From assembly GCA_017386965.1 (NCBI GenBank), contig JAFOGE010000027.1:1-13849 (forward strand): 13,849 nt of DNA. The letters are read 5' to 3'. Under the pieces are notes generated by a model. That model made no database searches and was not told where the DNA came from. It was given only the letters and a program-made list of their open reading frames with translations. This document shows, piece after piece, positions 6,953 to 13,060 of this stretch. The stretch is from Clostridia bacterium. GTDB lineage: Bacteria > Bacillota > Clostridia > Oscillospirales > CAG-272. The position numbers and the translations under genes are program-made. Position 1 is the stretch's first letter. Each line of letters begins with the position of its first letter.

Positions 6953-7183
6953 TTATCTGCGTACACGGATTCCCGCTTTCCGCAGGAGATTGCGCGCCTG
7001 TATCTCCTCTCCGCACGGATACGTGACCCCGTATCCGCATCCCGCGCTTCCCTGCCTGAGATCCGCGCCAACGACCTCGCTCTTGATCGCACCGTTCAGC
7101 AGGACACGCTGTGCCTGCATCGCCTGCGTCAATGCACCAATCATAAATCTGCATTCTTCCTTTTTTTGTGTCGCATTCCGCAT
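6953..7183 (-). CDS. small DUF3343 / PF11823-type protein (putative Se/S carrier)
   Basis: This 76-residue soluble protein resembles the DUF3343 family (PF11823, 'putative Se/S carrier protein-like'). It has an early segment with A-M-Q-A-Q-R-V-L, a central S-A-G-C-G-Y-G-V block with Cys49, a second cysteine (Cys57) and a helical tail ending in basic residues. Family members are often found beside EF2568-like cysteine desulfurases and in selenium-dependent molybdenum hydroxylase gene sets. A role in receiving persulfide or selenium from the adjacent enzyme is inferred, not demonstrated. The ATG at 7181-7183 has an excellent AAGGAGGTG site 7 bases upstream. The longer open frame (41 more codons) has no comparable signal. 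The stop codon overlaps the ribosome binding site of the desulfurase gene. Family assignment is by pattern in a short protein, so moderately secure. Confidence 0.72.
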   Translation of the reverse strand: MRNATQKKEECRFMIGALTQAMQAQRVLLNGAIKSEVVGADLRQGSAGCGYGVTYPCGEEIQARNLLRKAGIRVRR

Positions 7184-7336
7184 GATCGCACCTCCTTCAA
7201 TGGCAGGATATGCCGATTTGCGTCGTAAAGTGCGAGCATCCTTCGCTTTTTTGGAAAAGCCTGCATACCCAACCGCATCCCCGTCGATACTACCGTTGCC
7301 TACCAAAAAAGATTCTTTTGAAAGGAAAATACTACT

Positions 7337-8647
7337 ATGAACAAACCGCAGATCATTCGTTGCTGTGCCAGAGAAATATTGGATTCAAGAGGAAATCCGA
7401 CCGTAGAATCTACCGTCTTTCTCTCCGACGGAACCGTTGGTGTTGCAAGCGTCCCCTCCGGGGCCTCCACGGGCATCTATGAGGCCTGTGAGCTACGCGA
7501 CGGAGAGCGTCGCCGTTACGGTGGAAAAGGCGTGCGCGAGGCCGTCGCAAACGTGGGAAAGATCATTTCTCCGGCCCTTTCCGGCGTGTACGCCTCGGAG
7601 CAAGGCGAGGTAGATCGGATCCTTTCCGATCTTGACGGAACCGAAAACAAAAGCCGACTTGGTGCAAACGCAATTCTTTCGGTATCGATTGCCGCGGCAC
7701 GAGCCGCAGCAAACTGGTATCACGTCCCACTCTACCGTTATCTCGGAGGAGCATCCGCCGAGCGTCTTCCCATCCCCATGATGAACATTCTCAACGGCGG
7801 TGCGCACGCCTCCAACAACGTAGAAATTCAGGAATTCATGATCGTCCCGATCGGCGCCGCCTCCTTTACGGAGGCCCTTCGGATCGGCTCCGAGATCTAC
7901 CACTCGCTCGGGCGCATTCTTCGAAACGAAGGTCACGCCTCGACGGTTGGCGATGAAGGCGGATTCGCACCGGATCTGAAGGATGACGAGGAAGCACTGG
8001 AATTGATCTGCCGCGCCATTGAGGAAAGCGGCTACGGGACCGAGCGTGTCAAGATCGCTCTGGACTGCGCAGCCGGTGAATGGTGCGATGAATCCGGAGA
8101 GTACCGTATGCCAAAGCGCGGAAAAAGCTTTAGCCGCCACGGACTGATCGAATACCTCTGCTCTCTCTCCAAAAAGTACCCGATCCTTTCGATCGAGGAT
8201 GGCCTGGACCAGCGTGATTTTGACGGCTGGAGCGATCTGACGGCCCGGCTTGGGGATCGGATCATGCTTGTCGGGGACGATCTCTTTGTCACCAACGTCA
8301 AGCGTCTTCGGGAAGGCATCCACCGCAATGCCGCAAACGCTATTCTGGTCAAGCCCAACCAGATCGGGACGCTGACCGAAACCATGCAGGTCATCCGCAC
8401 CGCCCGGGATGCCGGTTATTCCTTTATTCCCTCTCACCGAAGCGGAGAAACCGAGGACACGACGCTTGCGGATCTTGCCGTGGCAGTCAGCGCTCCCTAT
8501 ATCAAGGCGGGTGCGCCCTGCCGGAGCGAGCGCGTTGCCAAATACAACCGTCTGCTTCGCATTGAAGCCGCGCTCGGCTCCTGCTCCTGCTACGGTCAAA
8601 GGAAGGAAGAAAAAGCGCCCCAGCGTCAACCGGCAATCATCGGATAA
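7337..8647 (+). CDS. eno: enolase (phosphopyruvate hydratase)
   Basis: This 436-residue enolase converts 2-phosphoglycerate to phosphoenolpyruvate in glycolysis. The signatures are complete: S-G-A-S-T-G at 41-46, N-G-G-A-H-A-S-N-N at 153-161 (catalytic-loop His157), Glu166 and Glu207 (G-D-E-G-G-F-A-P), the Mg ligands Asp243 (A-L-D-C-A-A), Glu287 (S-I-E-D-G) and Asp314 (V-G-D-D-L-F-V-T-N), catalytic Lys339 (L-V-K-P-N-Q-I-G-T), S-H-R-S-G-E-T-E-D at 366-374 and Lys390 (I-K-A-G-A-P). The end departs from the usual pattern: after the conserved L-L-R-I-E block there is a roughly 22-residue tail with C-S-C and K-E-E-K, basic and Gln-rich. The ATG has an AAAGGA site 10 bases upstream. It stands alone, divergent from the DUF3343 gene, with no other glycolytic genes in view. 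No convincing promoter was found in the 153-base upstream gap. Confidence 0.97.
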   Translation: MNKPQIIRCCAREILDSRGNPTVESTVFLSDGTVGVASVPSGASTGIYEACELRDGERRRYGGKGVREAVANVGKIISPALSGVYASEQGEVDRILSDLDGTENKSRLGANAILSVSIAAARAAANWYHVPLYRYLGGASAERLPIPMMNILNGGAHASNNVEIQEFMIVPIGAASFTEALRIGSEIYHSLGRILRNEGHASTVGDEGGFAPDLKDDEEALELICRAIEESGYGTERVKIALDCAAGEWCDESGEYRMPKRGKSFSRHGLIEYLCSLSKKYPILSIEDGLDQRDFDGWSDLTARLGDRIMLVGDDLFVTNVKRLREGIHRNAANAILVKPNQIGTLTETMQVIRTARDAGYSFIPSHRSGETEDTTLADLAVAVSAPYIKAGAPCRSERVAKYNRLLRIEAALGSCSCYGQRKEEKAPQRQPAIIG

Positions 8648-8686
8648 AAAAGTGAGGACGACAATGCCTTGTTCATTGTCGTCCTC
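8646..8686. terminator. intrinsic terminator between eno and radC, strongest on the minus strand
   Basis: A perfect 13-bp stem (8654-8666 with 8674-8686, loop CCTTGTT). Read on the minus strand it is followed by AC and six T (8646-8651), a strong terminator for the radC transcript arriving from the right. In the plus direction the following GTCCTTCT is only moderately T-rich, but it probably also stops eno together with the next hairpin. Confidence 0.88.
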
Positions 8687-8697
8687 GTCCTTCTATT

Positions 8698-8718
8698 GAC
8701 GGCTCGACGCCGTCTTTT
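8698..8718 (+). terminator. second short terminator hairpin after eno
   Basis: GACGGC (8698-8703) pairs with GCCGTC (8709-8714) around TCGAC, followed by TTTT at 8715-8718. This short G/C-rich stem with a T-run suits the plus strand and backs up the preceding hairpin downstream of eno. The remaining 70 bases up to radC show no recognisable feature. Confidence 0.6.
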
Positions 8719-8790
8719 CTGATTGAAATGGCTTCCTTTTGCTTTTCTGCAAGGGCTTTGAATCGCTTTCTTCGCTTTGAAAACGGAAAT

Positions 8791-9555
8791 TCAGATGGAG
8801 AATTGATCTAAGGTGCCTTCCTCCGCTCCCTCGTAGAATCTTTCATAAAATCCGTCGTTTGCACGGTCCAGCTGCGGCGCACTGTGCATCGTCGTCGCGT
8901 TCTGCCGCATGATCGGTGCAAAGCGTTCGTTTACGATCACAAAATGCTCAACCAGAACGATCCCGAGTGTTCGCAGACTCTCGTTGAGGCAATCCGTAAA
9001 CTCAATGTCCTGCGCCGACGGAACGGCCAGTCCACCCGGATGATTGTGCGCCAGCACGACGTTTGCGGCGTGCATATGATAGGCGCGCTCCGCGATGCGC
9101 CGAACCGAAACCTCTGCCGCATTGATGATGCCGTCGGTAACCTTAAAGCATTCCAAAAGACGCATTCCGTTGTCCAGAAGCATCGCATATACCATCTCAT
9201 GCGTGGCACATATGAACTGCGGACAGAGAAATTTTGCCAGCTTGATCACCGAATCGTAGCGCACTTGATTCTTGGTGTCATCCTGCAGGGCGCGCCGAAG
9301 CATCTCCAAATGAAGCTTGAGGCAAATTGCCGATGCCTCCCCCATTCCATCCACCGCGAGCAATTCCGGCAGCTCTGCAAGAAGCACTCTGCGCAGAGTG
9401 CCGAATCGCTTGAGAAGATCGTGCGCAATGGCGTTCGTATCCTTGCGCGGGATGGCATATCCAAGCAGCATTTCCAAAAGCTCGTGATCGGCAAAGGATT
9501 CAAATCCGCATTTCAGATAGCGCTCCCTCAGACGTTGTCTATGAAACTCATGCAT
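8791..9555 (-). CDS. radC: RadC / JAB-domain protein
   Basis: This 254-residue RadC-family protein has an N-terminal helix-hairpin-helix region (about 20-90, with F-A-D-H-E-L-L-E-M-L-L and L-L-A-V-D-G-M-G-E) and a C-terminal JAB/MPN metal-binding domain. The JAMM core is visible as A-H-N-H-P-G-G at 169-175 and P-S-A-Q-D at 179-183, giving ligands His170, His172 and Asp183. RadC was named as a DNA repair protein, but its biochemical function remains unsettled. The frame opens at a TTG (9574-9576) and has an in-frame ATG at 9562-9564, but the ATG at 9553-9555 gives the usual M-H-x-F-H-R-x-R-L-R-E-R family start with an AGAGGA site about 10 bases upstream. It follows an S24-type repressor gene with a hairpin between. 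A non-family extension of about 30 acidic residues follows the JAB domain. Confidence 0.92.
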   Translation of the reverse strand: MHEFHRQRLRERYLKCGFESFADHELLEMLLGYAIPRKDTNAIAHDLLKRFGTLRRVLLAELPELLAVDGMGEASAICLKLHLEMLRRALQDDTKNQVRYDSVIKLAKFLCPQFICATHEMVYAMLLDNGMRLLECFKVTDGIINAAEVSVRRIAERAYHMHAANVVLAHNHPGGLAVPSAQDIEFTDCLNESLRTLGIVLVEHFVIVNERFAPIMRQNATTMHSAPQLDRANDGFYERFYEGAEEGTLDQFSI

Positions 9556-9572
9556 AATAATCATTTCCTCTT

Positions 9573-9613
9573 TCAAGAAAAGAGAAACAGACCGTTCACC
9601 GCTGTTTCTCCCT
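9573..9613 (-). terminator. hairpin between repressor gene and radC (attenuator or weak terminator)
   Basis: Perfect 9-bp inverted repeat GAGAAACAG/CTGTTTCTC (9582-9590 and 9602-9610) with an 11-base loop. On the minus strand it is followed by TTTTCTT, so it can act as a weak intrinsic terminator limiting readthrough from the repressor gene into radC. It lies wholly in the 74-base gap between them. A role as an operator is an alternative. Confidence 0.5.
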
Positions 9614-9629
9614 CTTGATCTTCAGATTC

Positions 9630-10448
9630 TTATTTTCTCTTCAAACGGGTAATGACGCGCCCCTTACACTGAACGTCCGTATAATCCTTGAGCGGGATCG
9701 GACCGTACTCGGGATTCAGAGAACGCAAGCAGTCGCCTCCGTACACCTTAAAGAAGGCCTCGCCGTCCAAAAGGAAAATGCCAAGCTCACCGACCTCTAC
9801 GGCATCGGTGCTTTCTACCAGAAGGATATCCTCATTATGGAATTTCGGCTCCATACTGTTTCCTCGGATACGCAGTGCATAGTCGGCCTCATGCGTCTTT
9901 TCGGTGTTCGGAATCTGTATCGAGGTAGCAGCATCCGCATCCAGATAGATGCCGACGCCTGCCGAAACCGGCATGTCGTAAAGCAGGATCTGGCGCTTTT
10001 CGGTGCGGACCTCCTCCCCTGCATAGCGCCGTGCGGAAAACGCAGCCGGCGTTTGCAGAACACGGGCGCTCCGCTTCTTTGCGGAGGAAGCACTCTCCTC
10101 CACCGAAACCGCCGCTGCCCCCACGCGCTCACTCTCCATGGAAAGCACCTGCTTGACCAGATTCTGCCCCCAGGAATCCAGCAGGCGAAAATCCTCGATC
10201 AGAGAGATCTCCTCATCCTGCAAAGTATAATTATTGGTGTTCTCAGGCGTTCCGCTGACGATGTACTCAACCGAGCAATCCAACGCATTGCAAAGAGCCA
10301 CAATATTGGAAAGCTTGGGGGAATCACTCATCCCTGCGAGCATCTTGCTCAGCGTTCCGAGTGGAATTCCGGACTTGCCGGCGAGCTGCTCATTGGTCAA
10401 TCTTCGCTCGGATTTTTTCTTCTTAATACGATCAATATAGTTTTCCAT
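9630..10448 (-). CDS. XRE-family repressor with S24 (LexA-like) self-cleavage domain
   Basis: This 272-residue regulator has an N-terminal lambda-Cro/XRE helix-turn-helix (about 5-65, with L-T-N-E-Q-L-A-G-K-S-G-I and L-G-T-L-S-K-M-L-A-G), a charged linker (about 75-150) and a C-terminal S24 peptidase domain. The Ser-Lys dyad is visible: Ser198 in R-G-N-S-M-E-P and Lys234 in A-F-F-K-V-Y. The predicted self-cleavage bond is Ala163-Gly164 in M-P-V-S-A-G-V-G. Such proteins repress DNA-damage or prophage genes and inactivate themselves on RecA filaments; RecA dependence here is inferred. It is not canonical LexA, which has a winged-helix N-terminus. It resembles chromosomal or phage cI-like regulators, but no phage genes are in view. 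The ATG at 10446-10448 has GGAGG 4 bases upstream. It is followed by radC and divergent from a small membrane protein gene. Confidence 0.9.
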   Translation of the reverse strand: MENYIDRIKKKKSERRLTNEQLAGKSGIPLGTLSKMLAGMSDSPKLSNIVALCNALDCSVEYIVSGTPENTNNYTLQDEEISLIEDFRLLDSWGQNLVKQVLSMESERVGAAAVSVEESASSAKKRSARVLQTPAAFSARRYAGEEVRTEKRQILLYDMPVSAGVGIYLDADAATSIQIPNTEKTHEADYALRIRGNSMEPKFHNEDILLVESTDAVEVGELGIFLLDGEAFFKVYGGDCLRSLNPEYGPIPLKDYTDVQCKGRVITRLKRK

Positions 10449-10477
10449 ACGACCTCCGATTTTCCGATTACGGTACT

Positions 10478-10506
10478 ATTATAACACATCATTTCCCCTT
10501 TGTAAA
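10478..10506 (-). promoter_or_regulatory. promoter of the S24 repressor gene
   Basis: On the minus strand TTTACA (10501-10506), a 17-base spacer, then TGT-TATAAT (-10 at 10478-10483, with an extended-10 TG). Transcription would begin near 10471, about 23 bases before the ATG. It faces away from the divergent promoter whose -35 box starts at 10547. Confidence 0.85.
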
Positions 10507-10520
10507 GTATTTTTTTGAAA

Positions 10521-10542
10521 AAAATTCTTTTTTTGGAATTTT
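10521..10542. promoter_or_regulatory. inverted repeat between divergent promoters, candidate repressor operator
   Basis: AAAATTC (10521-10527), an 8-base spacer and GAATTTT (10536-10542) form a perfect 7-bp dyad. It sits between the -35 boxes of the repressor promoter (10501-10506) and the small membrane protein promoter (10547-10552). The position suits autoregulation and co-regulation by the S24 repressor, but the area is very A/T-rich and the repeat could be chance. Confidence 0.35.
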
Positions 10543-10546
10543 CCTA

Positions 10547-10575
10547 TTGACAAACCGAATTTTATCTGCTATAAT
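10547..10575 (+). promoter_or_regulatory. consensus sigma-A promoter of the small membrane protein gene
   Basis: Perfect TTGACA (10547-10552), a 17-base spacer and perfect TATAAT (10570-10575), with an extended -10 TGC just before it. This is the strongest-looking promoter in the window. An unregulated gene with it would be highly expressed, so control by a repressor is likely. Confidence 0.92.
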
Positions 10576-10617
10576 ACAATCGTAATAATTCCATTTTTGG
10601 ATTTAAGGAGAAGAAAA

Positions 10618-10923
10618 ATGAACGCATCTTATGAACACAACGGACGATTTGATTCCAATAGCAGAATTTTCGAAGGATACTACACAGAGAGTGCTCCGGA
10701 GATCGGCAAGCTCCGCAATGCACTGGAATCCATCTGCGCCTCGGAAAAAGCGCGCACGGCTTTCTCTACCCTCCGCGTGCTCGGAACCGCACTTTCGCTC
10801 GTTGGATTCGTCGGAGTAATCGGTGCTATGGAAAGCGGCTCGCTGAGTCTTTTGAACGGCCTTTTGCTTGGTGCTCTTTTACTCGGTGTAGAATATCTCT
10901 GCTTGCGCAGACGCCGCTCCTGA
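10618..10923 (+). CDS. small membrane protein of unknown function, divergent from S24 repressor
   Basis: I do not recognise this 101-residue protein. Residues 1-50 are polar and aromatic-rich at the start (Y, F, Y-Y), with a possible short helix at 28-48. Two hydrophobic segments follow, about 54-70 and 77-95, joined by a short M-E-S-G-S turn. The protein ends in a basic R-R-R-R-S tail, which predicts a membrane hairpin with both ends in the cytoplasm. There is no signal peptide or LysM domain. The open frame continues upstream to a TTG, but the ATG at 10618 has an AGGAG site 7 bases before it and is preferred. It lies about 35 bases downstream of a consensus promoter and is divergent from the LexA-like repressor, a position used in other bacteria for SOS-induced membrane inhibitors of division. 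That role is conjecture. No clear terminator follows. Confidence 0.8.
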   Translation: MNASYEHNGRFDSNSRIFEGYYTESAPEIGKLRNALESICASEKARTAFSTLRVLGTALSLVGFVGVIGAMESGSLSLLNGLLLGALLLGVEYLCLRRRRS

Positions 10924-10953
10924 TAGACTTCCAATAAAATAAAAGGAAGGTTC

Positions 10954-12012
10954 TCAATTCGCAAGGAGCAGATCCGCCAAGGACTCCCCCGCCAGTTTCG
11001 CCGCACGTCTTGCCTCCTCAATCGCGTTTGCATCGCACCCGACCTCAAGCAGAATCGACATGGGAGCCAATTCCTGATTAAAGGAAGCGTTTCGCAAGGA
11101 AACCGGGCGGCAAAGCGATCCGCCGTTGGCGTTCAAGGCATGGCGAAGCTGCAAAGCCAGAGCAAGGTTCTTCTCCCATTGCTCGCAGGGTGTTCCGTTG
11201 CCATCTGTTCCAACCACGCAAAGGAGCTGTGCCGTCGGTTCTTCTCTTCCCTCGGCCAAGGAACGGATATATGCGCCCTCCCGATCCCGGACCGAATCCC
11301 GATGCAGATCCACCACGCAGCAGATCTCCGGATGGTCCTCTAAATAAGCCCGAATCGTTTCCGCCGCGCGCTCATAGGAGCCGCGCAGAGTCGGATCATC
11401 GTGCATCACCGTGCAATGCAGTACGGTGATGCCCTTTTTTTCAAGCGCCTCACAAAAGCTCCTTCCGACAGAGATCACGTTTTTTTCCGGGTCCTCCGAA
11501 TAGGACAGATCCCCCATCGGTTCATCGATATAAACCGTTCCTGACGGGAGATAGGCCTCCGTCGTGTGGGTATGTAAAACCAAGACGGTAGGGGCGGCTC
11601 CCAAATCAAGGGAAAGCGGTTTCTCCAAGAGATCCGCGACGTTCGGTCGGTATCCCGTTTCGTTATGGAGATATTCCTCTCCAAGAGATCGATAGGCAAG
11701 ATCCATATCGCGGATCTTCTCTGCTCCGTCCGGGATCCCTTCCTCCGGCTCTGCTTCCTCCGAGCCCCCCTCGGTATTCGGCTCGCCTTCGGGAAGCGTG
11801 TCCGCTCCCGCATTCGAGAAGGTGCCGGTTTCTGTACCGTCCGGGAGGGGATTTCCGTCCGCTTGCTTCCAGACCGCGCTGATCGCAAACGCGGCAATCA
11901 AAAGCGCGCAAGCGACCAAAAAAACGGCAAAGGCTCGATAGGCTCCGTGCTGTTCGATCAATTCGATTCGTTCCCTTCCGGGAAGCTGCTTGGTTGAGGG
12001 CAATCGGTTCAT
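10954..12012 (-). CDS. spoIIP: stage II sporulation protein P (SpoIIP), peptidoglycan amidase/endopeptidase
   Basis: This 352-residue SpoIIP acts with SpoIID and SpoIIM to strip septal peptidoglycan so that the mother cell can engulf the forespore. One membrane helix (about 27-47) is followed by a low-complexity Glu/Gly/Pro linker (about 50-100) and the amidase domain (about 140-350). Motifs are L-V-L-H-T-H-T-T-E-A-Y at 144-154 (His147, Glu152), V-V-D-L-H-R-D-S at 233-240 and L-L-E-V-G-C at 321-326. The B. subtilis protein has 401 residues; the difference lies mainly in the linker. An upstream in-frame ATG exists at 12037-12039, but the ATG at 12010-12012 has AAAGGAG 7 bases upstream and is chosen. 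It lies 93 bases downstream of gpr, the same gene order as in Bacillus, with a candidate sigma-E promoter in the gap. Confidence 0.94.
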   Translation of the reverse strand: MNRLPSTKQLPGRERIELIEQHGAYRAFAVFLVACALLIAAFAISAVWKQADGNPLPDGTETGTFSNAGADTLPEGEPNTEGGSEEAEPEEGIPDGAEKIRDMDLAYRSLGEEYLHNETGYRPNVADLLEKPLSLDLGAAPTVLVLHTHTTEAYLPSGTVYIDEPMGDLSYSEDPEKNVISVGRSFCEALEKKGITVLHCTVMHDDPTLRGSYERAAETIRAYLEDHPEICCVVDLHRDSVRDREGAYIRSLAEGREEPTAQLLCVVGTDGNGTPCEQWEKNLALALQLRHALNANGGSLCRPVSLRNASFNQELAPMSILLEVGCDANAIEEARRAAKLAGESLADLLLAN

Positions 12013-12058
12013 CTTCTGCTCCTTTCCGTCCACACGCATTCAGCGGATGTCCTGCTCC

Positions 12059-12089
12059 ACTCTATGACGTCAAAAGCGTAGATTATGCC
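12059..12089 (-). promoter_or_regulatory. candidate sigma-E promoter of spoIIP
   Basis: On the minus strand GGCATAAT (12082-12089), a 15-base spacer and CATAGAGT (12059-12066). Each box matches six of eight positions of a sigma-E consensus recalled as GTCATATT and CATACAAT, and the spacing is in range. Transcription would start about 40 bases before the spoIIP ATG. Sigma-E control of spoIIP is established in B. subtilis; here it is inferred. Confidence 0.45.
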
Positions 12090-12105
12090 TTCCCTCCGTC
12101 TTTTT

Positions 12106-12996
12106 TCAAAAGCCGTCCGTAAAGGCCCTTCCGATGGACTCTGCCAAAAGATAGGATGCCCGATCAACGATCACATCGCTCTCCTTAGGGGAAACAAAAA
12201 AGCTTTGCCCCTTTTTCAAAACGCGGTCGAGAGATGGAGCCTCCGTCTGTATTCCCGCCGCCTCGAGCGCCTCGAGCACCAAGGTTGCCGAGCTGACAAC
12301 GGTAGGAACGCCCAACGCAATCACGGGGATCCCCATGCTTTTCTTCGTAATGGCAGCTCTGTGATTCCCAACGCCGGATCCGGGCTCGATCCCCACATCC
12401 GATATCTGAACCGTGCTCCCAAGGCGCGCACAGCTTCTTGCGGAAAGCGCGTCCACTACCAAAAGCAGGTCCGGACGTACGCATCTCACCGTTCCGCGCA
12501 AAAGCTCTGCTGTTTCGATGCCCGTCTGTCCAAGCACGCCGGGCGCCAATGCAGAAAGAGCGGAGCATCCCATCGCGCGGTATAATTCCTGCTCGTACTG
12601 ACGCAGATGCCTGGTAGCCGTCAAGCGACCTACCGTTTTCGGGCCAATCGCGTCCGCGGTCAGCTCCGCGTTTCCAAGCCCGGCAACCAAAACACCAAAG
12701 GAACCGTCCGGACGCCGTCCGCTCAACCGCTCCGCCATTCCCCGAAGTTCCCCCGCAAGCAGACGGATCAAGAGCGCTTCCCGCTCCCCTGTCAGCCGAT
12801 GAAGCTTGCCGCAATCCACAGTCTGATAGGTTCCGCACGGCTTTCCCAGCCGTCGCGCGCTTTCCGGATCCCGAATTCGAAGCGTGCTTTTACGAAAGGG
12901 GCCGATCTGCCTCTCCGACCACTCCGTCCCCTGCAGGCTTTCGATCTCTCTCTGCGAAATTTCACAGGCAAGATCACTTCTTGCGTATTCCAACAT
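12106..12996 (-). CDS. gpr: germination protease GPR (spore endopeptidase)
   Basis: This 296-residue A25-family protease degrades small acid-soluble spore proteins at germination; it is made in the forespore as an inactive zymogen. Conserved blocks are A-R-S-D-L-A near the N-terminus, V-A-G-L-G-N-A-E-L-T-A-D-A-I-G-P at 104-119 (Asp115, matching Asp127 of B. megaterium), A-P-G-V-L-G-Q-T-G at 151-159, D-A-L-S-A-R at 182-187 (Asp182, matching Asp193) and S-D-V-G-I-E-P-G-S-G-V-G-N-H-R at 199-213. Both catalytic aspartates are present. The frame opens upstream at a TTG (13066-13068) and has an ATG at 13012-13014. The ATG at 12994-12996 is preferred because GGAGGAG lies just before it and the family start follows. 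It is shorter than the 368-residue B. subtilis protein. spoIIP follows it, forming a sporulation pair. Confidence 0.94.
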   Translation of the reverse strand: MLEYARSDLACEISQREIESLQGTEWSERQIGPFRKSTLRIRDPESARRLGKPCGTYQTVDCGKLHRLTGEREALLIRLLAGELRGMAERLSGRRPDGSFGVLVAGLGNAELTADAIGPKTVGRLTATRHLRQYEQELYRAMGCSALSALAPGVLGQTGIETAELLRGTVRCVRPDLLLVVDALSARSCARLGSTVQISDVGIEPGSGVGNHRAAITKKSMGIPVIALGVPTVVSSATLVLEALEAAGIQTEAPSLDRVLKKGQSFFVSPKESDVIVDRASYLLAESIGRAFTDGF

Positions 12997-13021
12997 ACCA
13001 AGCTCCTCCCTCATGATGCGG

Positions 13022-13050
13022 TTTTTCGCCCCAAGCCTTCGAGCATACTC
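13022..13050 (-). promoter_or_regulatory. possible forespore (sigma-F/sigma-G type) promoter of gpr
   Basis: On the minus strand GGCGAAAAA (13022-13030) resembles a sigma-F -10 box (G-G-n-R-A-n-A-h-T). A weak -35 candidate, GAGTA, lies 15 bases upstream (13046-13050). It would start transcription shortly before the chosen gpr ATG. gpr is under forespore sigma factors in Bacillus. The -35 match is poor, so this is only a suggestion. Confidence 0.25.
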
Positions 13051-13060
13051 TAAATAGGCT

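Noticed and set aside
6943..7092. 50-codon N-terminal extension of the cysteine desulfurase
   Set aside because: It overlaps the DUF3343-type gene; the ATG at 6940-6942 has a strong AAGGAGGA site and gives the usual family start.
7184..7336. Search for an eno promoter or riboswitch in the divergent gap
   Set aside because: No pair of -35/-10 boxes with acceptable spacing and no convincing structured element was found on either strand.
7493..8629. 378-codon open frame antisense to eno
   Set aside because: It lies wholly inside an unmistakable enolase gene, has no recognisable domain, and is explained by the G/C-rich third positions of eno.
8719..8790. GCTTTGAA / GCTTT repeats between eno and radC
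   Set aside because: Short imperfect direct repeats in T-rich sequence; likely chance.
8884..9618. 244-codon plus-strand open frame opposite radC
   Set aside because: Shadow of radC, which carries the JAMM motif on the minus strand.
9630..10448. Prophage origin of the S24 repressor
   Set aside because: No integrase, structural phage gene or attachment repeat is visible nearby; the neighbours are chromosomal housekeeping and sporulation genes.
9615..10484. 289-codon plus-strand open frame opposite the S24 repressor gene
   Set aside because: Antisense shadow of a gene with clear HTH and S24 motifs; its translation shows no family features.
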